A DNA stretch of 26,827 bases, taken from an uncultured Dorea sp. (GTDB lineage: Bacteria; Bacillota; Clostridia; Lachnospirales; Lachnospiraceae). The position numbers and the translations under genes are program-made. Where the stretch lies: assembly GCA_900543415.1 (NCBI GenBank), contig UQRE01000032.1, positions 1 through 26,827 on the forward strand. Reading direction: 5' to 3'. This document shows positions 1 to 7,304 of this stretch, piece after piece. The notes beneath the pieces were generated by a model. It was given only the letters and a program-made list of their open reading frames with translations, was not told the origin of the DNA and searched no databases. The stretch's first letter is position 1. Every line of letters starts with the position of its first letter.

Positions 1-27
1 ATTTTGGTCGAGGACATTATATCAAAA

Positions 28-65
28 ATGGGAGGTAAATGCTCTTTTTATTTGCAACTTCCCAT
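28..65. other. Imperfect stem-loop upstream of ridA
   Basis: The 9-nt arm ATGGGAGGT (28-36) pairs with ACTTCCCAT (57-65) with one G.T pair, and AAAT/ATTT can extend the stem past a three-base bulge. No T-tract follows directly, so it is not a convincing intrinsic terminator. A second small hairpin, GGTAGT/ACTACC (105-110 and 118-123), lies just before the ridA ribosome site. I see no gene and no clear promoter in 1-146; the stretch may be the tail of an upstream unit plus the ridA leader. Confidence 0.3.
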
Positions 66-146
66 AAAATCAAGGTTTTTAATAGATTTAAACAATAAAA
101 AACAGGTAGTTTTTGACACTACCAAATGACAAAGGAGAGGTAGATT

Positions 147-521
147 ATGAAAGTAGTATCAACAGAAAAAGCGCCAAAAGCATTAGGACCATATTCACAG
201 GGCTATGTACACAATGGAATTTTCTATTCAGCAGGACAGATTCCGATCAATCCGGCAGTTGATGCAGTGGAAGCTGAGACGATTGAAGAGCAGACCGAGC
301 AGGTATGCAAGAATCTGGCAGCAGTTCTTGAAGCAGCAGGAACTTCATTTGACAAAGTATTGAAAACAACATGTTTCCTTGCAGATATGGGAGATTTCGC
401 AGCTTTTAATGAAGTGTATGCAAAATATTTCACATCAAAACCGGCAAGAAGCTGTGTGGCTGTGAAGACACTTCCGAAGAATGTAAAATGTGAAGTGGAG
501 CTTATTGCAGTTGTTGAGTAG
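147..521 (+). CDS. ridA: RidA family reactive intermediate (enamine/imine) deaminase
   Basis: The 124-aa protein has the normal length of the RidA/YjgF/YER057c family. RidA hydrolyses reactive 2-aminoacrylate-type enamines released by PLP enzymes such as serine/threonine dehydratases, protecting cytosolic PLP enzymes. Family signatures visible are GPYSQ near residue 14, SAGQIP near residue 29, and the C-terminal PARSCVAVKTLPKNVKCEVE stretch, which carries the conserved Arg that binds the substrate carboxylate and the conserved Glu. The ATG follows AAAGGAGAGG at a normal distance. The gene ends 76 nt before the Mrp gene on the same strand with no terminator between, so co-transcription is possible. 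A desulfidase that makes aminoacrylate-type intermediates lies about 1.8 kb away, a plausible but unproven link. Family assignment is firm; the natural substrate is inferred. Confidence 0.93.
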   Translation: MKVVSTEKAPKALGPYSQGYVHNGIFYSAGQIPINPAVDAVEAETIEEQTEQVCKNLAAVLEAAGTSFDKVLKTTCFLADMGDFAAFNEVYAKYFTSKPARSCVAVKTLPKNVKCEVELIAVVE

Positions 522-597
522 AGAGCTTGACGATGTAAAGAATAACACCTAGTGTATTAGGTAAGAGTAAGTATTAAGAAAAGAGGATCAATCGATT

Positions 598-1428
598 ATG
601 GCAGAAGAGCAGAAGAACTGCAAGCCGTCTGATTGTGCCGGATGTGCACACGCAGACTCTTGCAGCAGCAAACCACAGGACTTTAAGAAACCGGCAAATC
701 CACATTCTCACGTGAATAAAGTGATCGCAGTTGTCAGCGGAAAAGGCGGAGTAGGTAAATCTATGGTTACCGCATCTCTGGCAAGAATGATGAAAGAACA
801 GGGATTTTCCGTAGGTATTCTTGATGCAGATATTACCGGACCATCTATTCCGAAGATGTATGGTGTTCATGAGGCGGCAGTGGGAGGTGAAAATGGAATC
901 TTTCCGCAGGAAGCAAAAGACGGAACCAAGATCATGTCTGTCAATTTGCTGTTGCCGAATGAGTCAGATCCGGTTATTTGGAGAGGACCGGTCATTGCCA
1001 ATGTAGTAACACAGTTCTGGACAGATGTTATGTGGGGAGAACTTGATTATTTATTTGTGGATATGCCGCCGGGAACCGGTGACGTTCCGCTTACAGTATT
1101 CCAGTCTCTTCCGGTGGGCGGTGTTGTGATCGTAACATCTCCGCAGGATCTGGTTCAGATGATTGTAAGCAAAGCTTACAATATGGCAAGACAGATGGAT
1201 ATTCCGGTGCTTGGTATCGTAGAAAACTACAGCTATTTGAAATGTCCGGATTGCGGAAAAGAGATTAAAGTGTTTGGTGAGAGCCATGTAGATGAGACCG
1301 CAGAGAAATTCAGAATTCCGGTGCTTGGTAAAATGCCGATCGATCCGGCGCTTGCAGAAATGGTAGAAGAAGAGCGCTTCTATGAGGCAAGCAATGAATA
1401 TTTGGCAGCGGCAGTAAATAAATTATAA
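598..1428 (+). CDS. Mrp/NBP35 family P-loop ATPase, iron-sulfur cluster carrier
   Basis: A 276-aa MinD/Mrp-type ATPase of the family that assembles or carries [4Fe-4S] clusters. The deviant Walker A GKGGVGKS spans residues 48-55, followed by DADITGPSIPK (switch I region) and DMPPGTGD (Walker B region). Near the C-terminus C216-P-D-C219 is the CxxC that bridges a cluster between two subunits in Mrp/ApbC/NBP35 proteins. The N-terminus has a second Cys set, C8, C13, C16 and C22 (CX4CX2CX5C), resembling the N-terminal ferredoxin-like motif of NBP35 rather than the DUF59 domain of many bacterial Mrp proteins. Start ATG 598 follows AAGAGGA. The gene ends ten nt before a strong terminator. Client enzymes are not shown by the sequence. 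Confidence 0.9.
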   Translation: MAEEQKNCKPSDCAGCAHADSCSSKPQDFKKPANPHSHVNKVIAVVSGKGGVGKSMVTASLARMMKEQGFSVGILDADITGPSIPKMYGVHEAAVGGENGIFPQEAKDGTKIMSVNLLLPNESDPVIWRGPVIANVVTQFWTDVMWGELDYLFVDMPPGTGDVPLTVFQSLPVGGVVIVTSPQDLVQMIVSKAYNMARQMDIPVLGIVENYSYLKCPDCGKEIKVFGESHVDETAEKFRIPVLGKMPIDPALAEMVEEERFYEASNEYLAAAVNKL

Positions 1429-1438
1429 ACGAAAAGAA

Positions 1439-1480
1439 ATCCCTGGGGTAAATATCACATTACCCCCGGGGATTATTTGT
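1439..1480. terminator. Bidirectional intrinsic terminator between convergent genes
   Basis: AATCCCTGGGGTAA (1439-1452) pairs with TTACCCCCGGGGATT (1460-1474) around a 7-nt loop. The plus-strand exit is a modest ATTTGT. On the minus strand the flank reads ATTTCTTTTC, a better T-rich exit. It lies between the stop codons of the convergent mrp-like and DUF1836 genes and can serve both. Confidence 0.8.
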
Positions 1481-1506
1481 ACCTCATAGTCATGAGCCGG
1501 CTGTTT

Positions 1507-2118
1507 TTACTTCTTCTTTTTGTCAGATTCCGGCTTTGGAAGGCCGTCGATCAATTTTTCTATGATTTGTTTCTTTACATAGACATCAAAGCTTAAATTG
1601 CACAGAAATGCAAAAGTCTGAAGCTTTGCTCTCTCCTCTTCGGGCATGTCCTCAAAGGTCTCAAGCGCATACTGATAACTTTTTGTTACATCCTTCATAA
1701 GGTCCGTGATCCTCGATTTCTCCAGGTCACAGATATCTTTGTAAATATCGGTAAAAGATAAACCGCCTTCGGCGTCAAAATAACTGTCTGTCAATGGTGT
1801 AAGCAAGGTTTCGATATCTTTAATTGATAAAATATTTTTGAAATAATAGATAAAGATCATGACAAGAACATGTTCTTTCGAATATTTCTTCTTCACAGGC
1901 GGTGGAAGAAGATTGTTCTTTGCATAATTGTTGATCATAGTTTTGGTCAGAATTTTGTCCTCATCATAACGCTTAGTAGCGCTTAAATTTTTCTCCATAA
2001 AAGTTGTTACTTGATCCATATACAAATCTATGTTAGGAATATCTTCCGGTTTGATATAGTCGATTTGAGAAATACTGGATAAGATGCTGTTCAGCATGTC
2101 TTTTGTGTCAATTGTCAT
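1507..2118 (-). CDS. DUF1836 domain protein, probable DNA-binding regulator
   Basis: A 203-aa protein that I recognise as a DUF1836 (PF08876) family member, widespread in Clostridia and Bacilli and of unproven function. The central part, from LTKTMINNYAKNNLLPPP to about KYSKEHVLVMIFIYY, has the look of a winged-helix/MerR-like recognition segment, and the rest is predicted helical with a very Lys-rich C-terminus (SDKKKK). I chose the ATG at 2118 rather than the more upstream one at 2136, because GAGGTGAT sits six bases before it. A strong promoter lies just upstream. The gene is divergent from the cysteine desulfidase-like gene, which makes that gene a candidate target, but regulation is inferred only. 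Confidence 0.82.
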   Translation of the reverse strand: MTIDTKDMLNSILSSISQIDYIKPEDIPNIDLYMDQVTTFMEKNLSATKRYDEDKILTKTMINNYAKNNLLPPPVKKKYSKEHVLVMIFIYYFKNILSIKDIETLLTPLTDSYFDAEGGLSFTDIYKDICDLEKSRITDLMKDVTKSYQYALETFEDMPEEERAKLQTFAFLCNLSFDVYVKKQIIEKLIDGLPKPESDKKKK

Positions 2119-2138
2119 ATTATCACCTCGATACAAAC

Positions 2139-2167
2139 ATTATATAGTATTCAAAACTAGATGGCAA
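2139..2167 (-). promoter_or_regulatory. Sigma-A-type promoter of the DUF1836 gene
   Basis: On the minus strand TTGCCA (2162-2167) is followed by a 17-nt spacer and a perfect TATAAT (2139-2144), 21 nt before the chosen ATG. The hexamers match consensus at 5/6 and 6/6. Confidence 0.8.
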
Positions 2168-2168
2168 G

Positions 2169-2203
2169 ATTTATTTTGATTGATCTTTGCAGGCAAAATA
2201 AAT
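2169..2203. repeat. 10-bp inverted repeat in a divergent intergenic region
   Basis: ATTTATTTTG (2169-2178) and CAAAATAAAT (2194-2203) form a perfect inverted repeat with a 15-nt centre. It lies between the divergent promoters of the DUF1836 and desulfidase-like genes, touching the upstream side of the DUF1836 -35 box. It could be an operator for the DUF1836 protein or another regulator; no direct evidence. Confidence 0.4.
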
Positions 2204-2260
2204 CGAGAAATCAGAATTTGATTGTTTTGAGAAAATTTTTATGCGTAATCTATAGATACG

Positions 2261-2269
2261 TGTTATAAT
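2261..2269 (+). promoter_or_regulatory. Extended -10 promoter of the desulfidase-like gene
   Basis: TGTTATAAT at 2261-2269 is a perfect extended -10 (TGn plus TATAAT). No good -35 hexamer lies at the usual distance. It is 50 nt before the chosen ATG at 2319. Confidence 0.65.
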
Positions 2270-2318
2270 ACGGGAAGGTATGAAAGGTACGAAGATCTGG
2301 TACACAGGAGGTATGAAA

Positions 2319-3596
2319 ATGAATAAAACGGATGAAAAATATCAGGCATATGTCCAAATTTTAAAGGAGGAGCTGGTACCGGCAATGGGGTGTACGGAAC
2401 CGATCGCTCTTGCATATGCGGCGGCAAAGGCGCGGGAAGTGTTGGGGTGTCTTCCGGATAAGGTTGTAATTGAAGCAAGTGGAAGTATTATTAAAAATGT
2501 AAAGAGTGTGATCGTTCCGAATACGAATCACTTGAAAGGAATTCCGGCAGCTGCCACAGCAGGTATCATCGCGGGAAAGCCGGAAAAGGAGCTGGAGGTC
2601 ATCGCAGAAGTGACCGAAGAACAGACAAAAGAAATGATTTCATTTCTTGAGAAGACGGATATTTCTGTTCAGCATGTGGACAATGGTATTACATTTGAAA
2701 TCGTAGTGACCGTGAGCAAAGGGGAGTCTTATGCAAAGGTTCGCATTGCAAATTATCATACCAATATCGTTTTGATTGAAAAAGATCACGAAAAGCTTCT
2801 TGATATTCCGGTGGAAGGCGAGAAAGAAGAAGGATTGACTGATCGAAGCCTTTTAGATGTAAAATCAATCTGGGATTTTATTAATACCGTGGACATAGAA
2901 GACATCCGCGAAGTGATCGGACGTCAGATTGAATATAATACGGCGATCGCAGACGAAGGAATGCGTGGTGACTATGGTGCAAATATCGGACAGGTATTGT
3001 TGAAAGCTTATGGAGACGATGTAAGAGCGAGAGCGAAAGCCAGAGCCGCAGCAGGATCGGATGCAAGAATGAATGGCTGTGAACTTCCGGTTATTATCAA
3101 TGCAGGAAGCGGAAATCAAGGAATGACTTGTTCGCTTCCGGTACTTGAGTATGCCAAAGAGTTAAATTCCGGCGAAGAAAAAACATATCGGGCATTGGCT
3201 CTTTCGAATCTTGTGGCAATTCATCAGAAAACCGGAATTGGAAGATTATCTGCATATTGTGGAGCAGTAAGCGCCGGAGCGGCAGCAGGAGCCGGTATTG
3301 CTTACTTATGCGGAGGCGGATATGATGAAGTGATCCATACAGTAGTCAATGCTTTGGCAATCGTATCCGGTATGGTGTGCGACGGAGCAAAAGCTTCTTG
3401 TGCTGCAAAAATTGCTTCTTCCGTAGACGCAGGTATTCTTGGATACAATATGTATCTTAACGGTCAGCAGTTCTATGCCGGTGACGGAATTGTGACAAAG
3501 GGGGTAGAGGCGACCATTGGTAATATCGGACGCCTTGGCAAAGACGGTATGAGAGAGACCAATGAAGAGATTATTAAAATGATGATTGAAGAATAA
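2319..3596 (+). CDS. L-cysteine desulfidase / serine dehydratase alpha-like Fe-S enzyme (CyuA/YhaM family)
   Basis: A 425-aa protein of the SDH_alpha/UPF0597 family, which includes archaeal L-cysteine desulfidase and E. coli YhaM (CyuA). These convert cysteine to pyruvate, ammonia and sulfide with a [4Fe-4S] cluster instead of PLP. The MGCTEP motif puts a Cys at residue 25, and Cys at 314, 354 and 361 give the C-X39-C-X6-C spacing I remember for the cluster ligands of the Methanocaldococcus enzyme. A Gly/Ala-rich core surrounds them (GSGNQGM, GAVSAGAAAG). ATG 2319 was chosen because AGGAGG (2306-2311) is seven bases upstream; upstream in-frame ATGs at 2280 and 2313 are poorly spaced. Substrate (cysteine versus serine) is not decided by sequence. 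PcrA follows 41 nt downstream. Confidence 0.85.
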   Translation: MNKTDEKYQAYVQILKEELVPAMGCTEPIALAYAAAKAREVLGCLPDKVVIEASGSIIKNVKSVIVPNTNHLKGIPAAATAGIIAGKPEKELEVIAEVTEEQTKEMISFLEKTDISVQHVDNGITFEIVVTVSKGESYAKVRIANYHTNIVLIEKDHEKLLDIPVEGEKEEGLTDRSLLDVKSIWDFINTVDIEDIREVIGRQIEYNTAIADEGMRGDYGANIGQVLLKAYGDDVRARAKARAAAGSDARMNGCELPVIINAGSGNQGMTCSLPVLEYAKELNSGEEKTYRALALSNLVAIHQKTGIGRLSAYCGAVSAGAAAGAGIAYLCGGGYDEVIHTVVNALAIVSGMVCDGAKASCAAKIASSVDAGILGYNMYLNGQQFYAGDGIVTKGVEATIGNIGRLGKDGMRETNEEIIKMMIEE

Positions 3597-3637
3597 GAAT
3601 GGAAGATAAATGATAGAAACAGAAAGGAATTGTTGAC

Positions 3638-5887
3638 TTGAGTATTTACGACACATTAAATGAACCACAAAGGGAAGCAGTGTATTATACAGAAGGACCG
3701 CTCCTTATCCTTGCCGGAGCCGGCTCGGGGAAAACAAGAGTGCTGACGCATAGAATAGCATATTTAATCGAAGAGAAGGGTGTGAATCCGTGGAATATTT
3801 TGGCAATCACATTTACGAACAAGGCAGCCGGAGAGATGCGGGAACGAGTAGACAGACTGGTGGGCTTCGGGTCAGAGAGCATCTGGGTGAGCACATTCCA
3901 TTCGATGTGTGTGAGAATCTTGAGAAGACACATTTCTTTGCTTGGATATGATACGAATTTTACGATCTATGATGCGGATGATCAGAAGACGTTGATGAAA
4001 GATGTGTGTAAGCTTCTTCAGATTGACACGAAGATCTATAAGGAACGCGCGCTTCTGGCAGCAGTATCCCATGCAAAAAATGAACTGGTGACACCGGAGG
4101 AATTTCGGTTAAATGCCGGAGGGGATTTCAGTCAGCGTAAGATTGCGGAAGTGTATGAGGAATATGAGAAGCAGTTAAAAGCGAACAATGCGCTTGATTT
4201 TGACGATCTTCTTATCAAAACAGTGCAATTGTTCCAGACGCAGGCAGATGTACTGGAATATTATCAAGAAAGATTTCGCTATATTATGGTGGATGAGTAT
4301 CAAGATACAAATACAGTGCAGTTTGAATTGGTAAGACTTTTGGCATCAAAGTATCGAAATCTCTGCGTGGTTGGTGATGACGACCAGTCCATTTATAAAT
4401 TCAGAGGCGCTAATATTAAAAACATCCTTAATTTTGAGCAATATTTTGAAGATGCTAAGGTGATCAAACTGGAGCAAAATTATCGGTCGACAAGTAATAT
4501 TTTGAATGCAGCCAATGCAGTGATTAGAAATAATGCGGGGCGAAAGGACAAAACATTATGGACAGATAATGGAGAAGGAGAGAAAATTCAGTTTCGCCAG
4601 TTTGATTCGGCGTATGATGAGGCAGAATATATTGTAGACGACATTCGAAAACGAGTGCGAGAGAAAGAATATAGTTATCATGATAATGTAATTCTTTACA
4701 GAACAAATGCGCAATCTCGAATGTTTGAAGAAAAATTTGTTACAGCGAACATCCCGTATAAGATCGTGGGCGGTATCAATTTCTATGCAAGAAGAGAGAT
4801 CAAAGATTTACTCGCCTATTTGAAGACAGTAGATAACGGGAAAGATGATCTGGCAGTCCGGCGTATTGTCAATGTGCCAAAGAGAGGTATCGGATTGACG
4901 AGTATTAATCGTGTGCAGGATTATGCGGCGGCGTATAATATTGGCTTTTATGATGCGCTTCGTGCGGTGGATCTGATTCCGAATATTGGAAGGGGCGCTT
5001 CTAAATTGGAATCTTTTGTGGCACTGATCGAACACTTTAAGACAGATGCGGAGGATATGAGTATCTCTGATCTTTTGAAAGAAATCATTGAAGAGACCGG
5101 ATACATTGAAAGTCTTCAAGCAGAGGATATGGTAGAAGCAGAGACAAGAATCGAAAATATTGATGAGCTTCTCAGCAAGGTGGCAGCTTACGAAGAAGAG
5201 TGCGAAGACCGAAATGAGCCGGCATCTCTGAGCGGATTTTTGGAAGAGGTAGCGCTGGTTGCAGATATCGACAGCTTGGATGAAGATACGGACTATGTGG
5301 TGCTTATGACTTTACATAGTGCAAAAGGGTTGGAATTTCCGAATGTTTATCTCGCGGGGATGGAGGATGGACTGTTTCCAAGCTATATGACGATCACCGC
5401 AGATGATCCGGAGGAAGTAGAAGAAGAAAGACGTCTCTGTTATGTGGGAATTACACGAGCGGAGAAGGAATTGACACTGACTTGCGCAAGAAGGCGTATG
5501 ATTCGCGGAGAAACGCAGTATAATAAAATGTCAAGATTTTTGAAAGAAATTCCAATGGAGCTGTTATCTACGGGAGCAGTTTTTACAAAAGATAAAGAAG
5601 AGCCGGAAGTCAAAGTGAGCGCATATATGCAGGCAAAGCAGGCATTTAAGGCAAAACCTTTTGGCGGATCGACGCCGTATTCTCAGTCGCCGGCGAAATC
5701 TTTTGGAAAACCTTCAGGCAAAGGTTTGGATTATAAAACAGGAGATCGTGTCCGCCATATAAAATTCGGTGAGGGAACGGTTACTGCAATTATAGAAGGC
5801 GGCAGAGATTATGAGGTGACTGTGGCATTTGACACAGCAGGTACAAAGAAAATGTTTGCCGCATTTGCAAAGCTGGAAAAAATATAA
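3638..5887 (+). CDS. pcrA: ATP-dependent DNA helicase PcrA (UvrD/Rep family, SF1A)
   Basis: At 749 aa this is full length for PcrA, the essential 3'-5' helicase of Gram-positives that works in nucleotide excision repair and clears RecA and stalled polymerases. The Q-motif Gln is residue 11 and the Walker A AGAGSGKT ends at T33. Then come VDEYQDTN (motif II), GDDDQSIYKFRGA (III), QNYRST (IV), TLHSAKGLEFPNV (V) and ERRLCYVGITRA (VI). After a variable Pro/Ser/Lys-rich linker the C-terminal GDRVRHIKFGEGTV segment is the Tudor-like fold that binds RNA polymerase in PcrA/UvrD. The start is TTG at 3638, nine bases after AAAGGA; the protein then begins SIYDTLN as in homologues. No ligA neighbour is visible, unlike in Bacilli. 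Confidence 0.97.
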   Translation: MSIYDTLNEPQREAVYYTEGPLLILAGAGSGKTRVLTHRIAYLIEEKGVNPWNILAITFTNKAAGEMRERVDRLVGFGSESIWVSTFHSMCVRILRRHISLLGYDTNFTIYDADDQKTLMKDVCKLLQIDTKIYKERALLAAVSHAKNELVTPEEFRLNAGGDFSQRKIAEVYEEYEKQLKANNALDFDDLLIKTVQLFQTQADVLEYYQERFRYIMVDEYQDTNTVQFELVRLLASKYRNLCVVGDDDQSIYKFRGANIKNILNFEQYFEDAKVIKLEQNYRSTSNILNAANAVIRNNAGRKDKTLWTDNGEGEKIQFRQFDSAYDEAEYIVDDIRKRVREKEYSYHDNVILYRTNAQSRMFEEKFVTANIPYKIVGGINFYARREIKDLLAYLKTVDNGKDDLAVRRIVNVPKRGIGLTSINRVQDYAAAYNIGFYDALRAVDLIPNIGRGASKLESFVALIEHFKTDAEDMSISDLLKEIIEETGYIESLQAEDMVEAETRIENIDELLSKVAAYEEECEDRNEPASLSGFLEEVALVADIDSLDEDTDYVVLMTLHSAKGLEFPNVYLAGMEDGLFPSYMTITADDPEEVEEERRLCYVGITRAEKELTLTCARRRMIRGETQYNKMSRFLKEIPMELLSTGAVFTKDKEEPEVKVSAYMQAKQAFKAKPFGGSTPYSQSPAKSFGKPSGKGLDYKTGDRVRHIKFGEGTVTAIIEGGRDYEVTVAFDTAGTKKMFAAFAKLEKI

Positions 5888-5923
5888 TTTTCTTTGAAAA
5901 ATGTAGTAATCCGAAAACGATAG

Positions 5924-5932
5924 TGTTATAAT
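5924..5932 (+). promoter_or_regulatory. Extended -10 promoter
   Basis: TGTTATAAT at 5924-5932 matches the extended -10 consensus, 50 nt before the ATG of the 80-aa membrane protein. A TTGAAA at 5894-5899 is too far (27 nt) to be its -35 box. Confidence 0.6.
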
Positions 5933-5981
5933 AAGTAAAATGATTCGACTTGTAAAAGAGTGCGGGAAAGGACGTGAAAAC

Positions 5982-6224
5982 ATGAGCAAAGTAGAAGACT
6001 TTATTGCAGCAACAAAATTGAGTGAGCTTGTGAATAAAAAAGAAGAGGACAAACACGGTAAGACAGTTCTGTGGGTGCTTGCTATCGTTGGTACAGTAGC
6101 AGCTATTGCAGCGATTGCTTATGCAGTGTACTGTTTCTTTACACCGGACTATCTGGAAGATTTTGAAGAAGATTTCGAAGACGATTTTGATGATGATTTC
6201 TTCAACGATGAAGATCAGGTATAA
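5982..6224 (+). CDS. 80-aa single-pass membrane protein with Phe/acidic tail (function unknown)
   Basis: This small protein has an N-terminal soluble part (MSKVEDFIAATKLSELV), a Lys/Glu-rich stretch, one hydrophobic helix (about TVLWVLAIVGTVAAIAAIAYAV) and a tail in which Phe alternates with acidic runs (DFEEDFEDDFDDDFF). I believe similar small proteins are common in Lachnospiraceae, but I know no function. ATG 5982 is preferred over the in-frame ATG at 5940, because GGAAAGGA precedes it and the -10 box is at 5927-5932. It has its own promoter and a strong terminator, so it appears monocistronic. The Phe/Asp repeat could be a metal- or partner-binding tail; that is speculation. Confidence 0.75.
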   Translation: MSKVEDFIAATKLSELVNKKEEDKHGKTVLWVLAIVGTVAAIAAIAYAVYCFFTPDYLEDFEEDFEDDFDDDFFNDEDQV

Positions 6225-6252
6225 GCGACAAATCACAAGATGTAAAAGGATG

Positions 6253-6308
6253 AAAAGCAGGTTCGAAGCCGATGGAAAGCAGAAGGTCTCCGACCTGCTT
6301 TTTGTTGC
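6253..6308 (+). terminator. Intrinsic terminator
   Basis: AAAGCAGGT-T-CG (6254-6265) pairs with CGACCTGCTTT (6291-6301) with one bulged base around a 25-nt loop, followed by TTTTTGTT. It ends transcription of the 80-aa membrane protein gene. Confidence 0.75.
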
Positions 6309-6357
6309 TTTACGGGAATTTTAATTTCACTGTAGGAAGGCAGAAAAGAGGAGAAAA

Positions 6358-7281
6358 ATGGACGGACAGTGTTTTGCATTATTGATCGATGCAGAGAATG
6401 TGTCGGCAAAATATATTAAACCGATATTGACGGAACTATCGAAGTATGGGAATATCACATATAAGAGAATCTATGGGGATTGGACCAGTACTCAACATTC
6501 CAGTTGGAAAGACGAGCTGTTAAAAAATTCTATTACACCGATTCAGCAGTTCAGCTATACACAGGGAAAGAACGCAACCGATTCAGCAATGATCATTGAC
6601 GCAATGGATATTTTATATACAAAAGATGTAGATGGGTTCTGTATTGTGTCCAGTGACAGTGATTTCACCCGCCTTGTAAGCAGACTTAGAGAAAGCGGAA
6701 AAATGGTGATCGGAATGGGCGAAAATAAAACGCCGGAGCCATTCCGAAGAGCTTGTGATAAATTTACGATTTTGGAAAATCTTTTGAACGAACAAGCGCC
6801 AGGTACCGCGCAAGGCTCCGGAGATTCTATTAAGAAAGAGAAGATTGAAGAGGATATCATTAAAATGATCCTTGAAAATCAGGATAATAATAAAACAACC
6901 GGACTTGGAGAAGTGGGAAGTCGTCTTGTAAGCCTTCATCCGGATTTTGATGTGCGAAGCTACGGCTATAATATGTTGTCAAAATTTTTGGAAGAGTTTG
7001 AGAAGATAGAACTTGTAAAAAAAGGGAATTTTGTGGCAGTTGCACTTCGAGAAGACCGAAGACAAAAGGCAGATGTGGATAAATATATGCTTCAGATCGT
7101 AAAAGCATCCGGTGCATCCGGTATAGAGCTTAGCACGCTTGGAAATCGGGCATATGAGAAATTTAAAGATTTTCAGATTAATGATTATGGATATTCACAG
7201 TTTAACAAATATGTAAAAAGTATTGACCATATACAGGTGAAGCGTGCCGGAACGATCTTAATCGCTAAATATAAAGAATAA
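6358..7281 (+). CDS. NYN-domain ribonuclease-like protein with two OST-HTH/LOTUS domains
   Basis: The first ~145 residues are a NYN (PIN-like, LabA/DUF88) nuclease domain. LIDAEN carries D11, D75 lies in ATDSAMIIDAMD, and SSDSDFT carries D100 and D102, the acidic cluster that binds metal in this family. Two LOTUS/OST-HTH-like modules follow, about residues 160-235 (KIEEDIIKMILEN...VKKGNFVAVAL) and 240-305 (YMLQIVKASG...VKRAGTILIAKY); such domains bind RNA, including G-quadruplexes. The architecture suggests an RNA-binding endonuclease acting in RNA turnover, but no bacterial substrate is established to my knowledge. Start ATG 6358 follows AAGAGGAG. RlmD starts 24 nt downstream, so the two may be co-transcribed and share an RNA-related role (inference). 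Confidence 0.88.
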   Translation: MDGQCFALLIDAENVSAKYIKPILTELSKYGNITYKRIYGDWTSTQHSSWKDELLKNSITPIQQFSYTQGKNATDSAMIIDAMDILYTKDVDGFCIVSSDSDFTRLVSRLRESGKMVIGMGENKTPEPFRRACDKFTILENLLNEQAPGTAQGSGDSIKKEKIEEDIIKMILENQDNNKTTGLGEVGSRLVSLHPDFDVRSYGYNMLSKFLEEFEKIELVKKGNFVAVALREDRRQKADVDKYMLQIVKASGASGIELSTLGNRAYEKFKDFQINDYGYSQFNKYVKSIDHIQVKRAGTILIAKYKE

Positions 7282-7304
7282 AGACAGGAAAGGTTATAGA
7301 ACAT

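Noticed and set aside
527..562. Promoter between ridA and the mrp-like gene
   Set aside because: TTGACG is present at 527-532, but no acceptable -10 box lies 16-18 nt downstream; the small ACCTA/TAGGT hairpin there is too weak to be a terminator.
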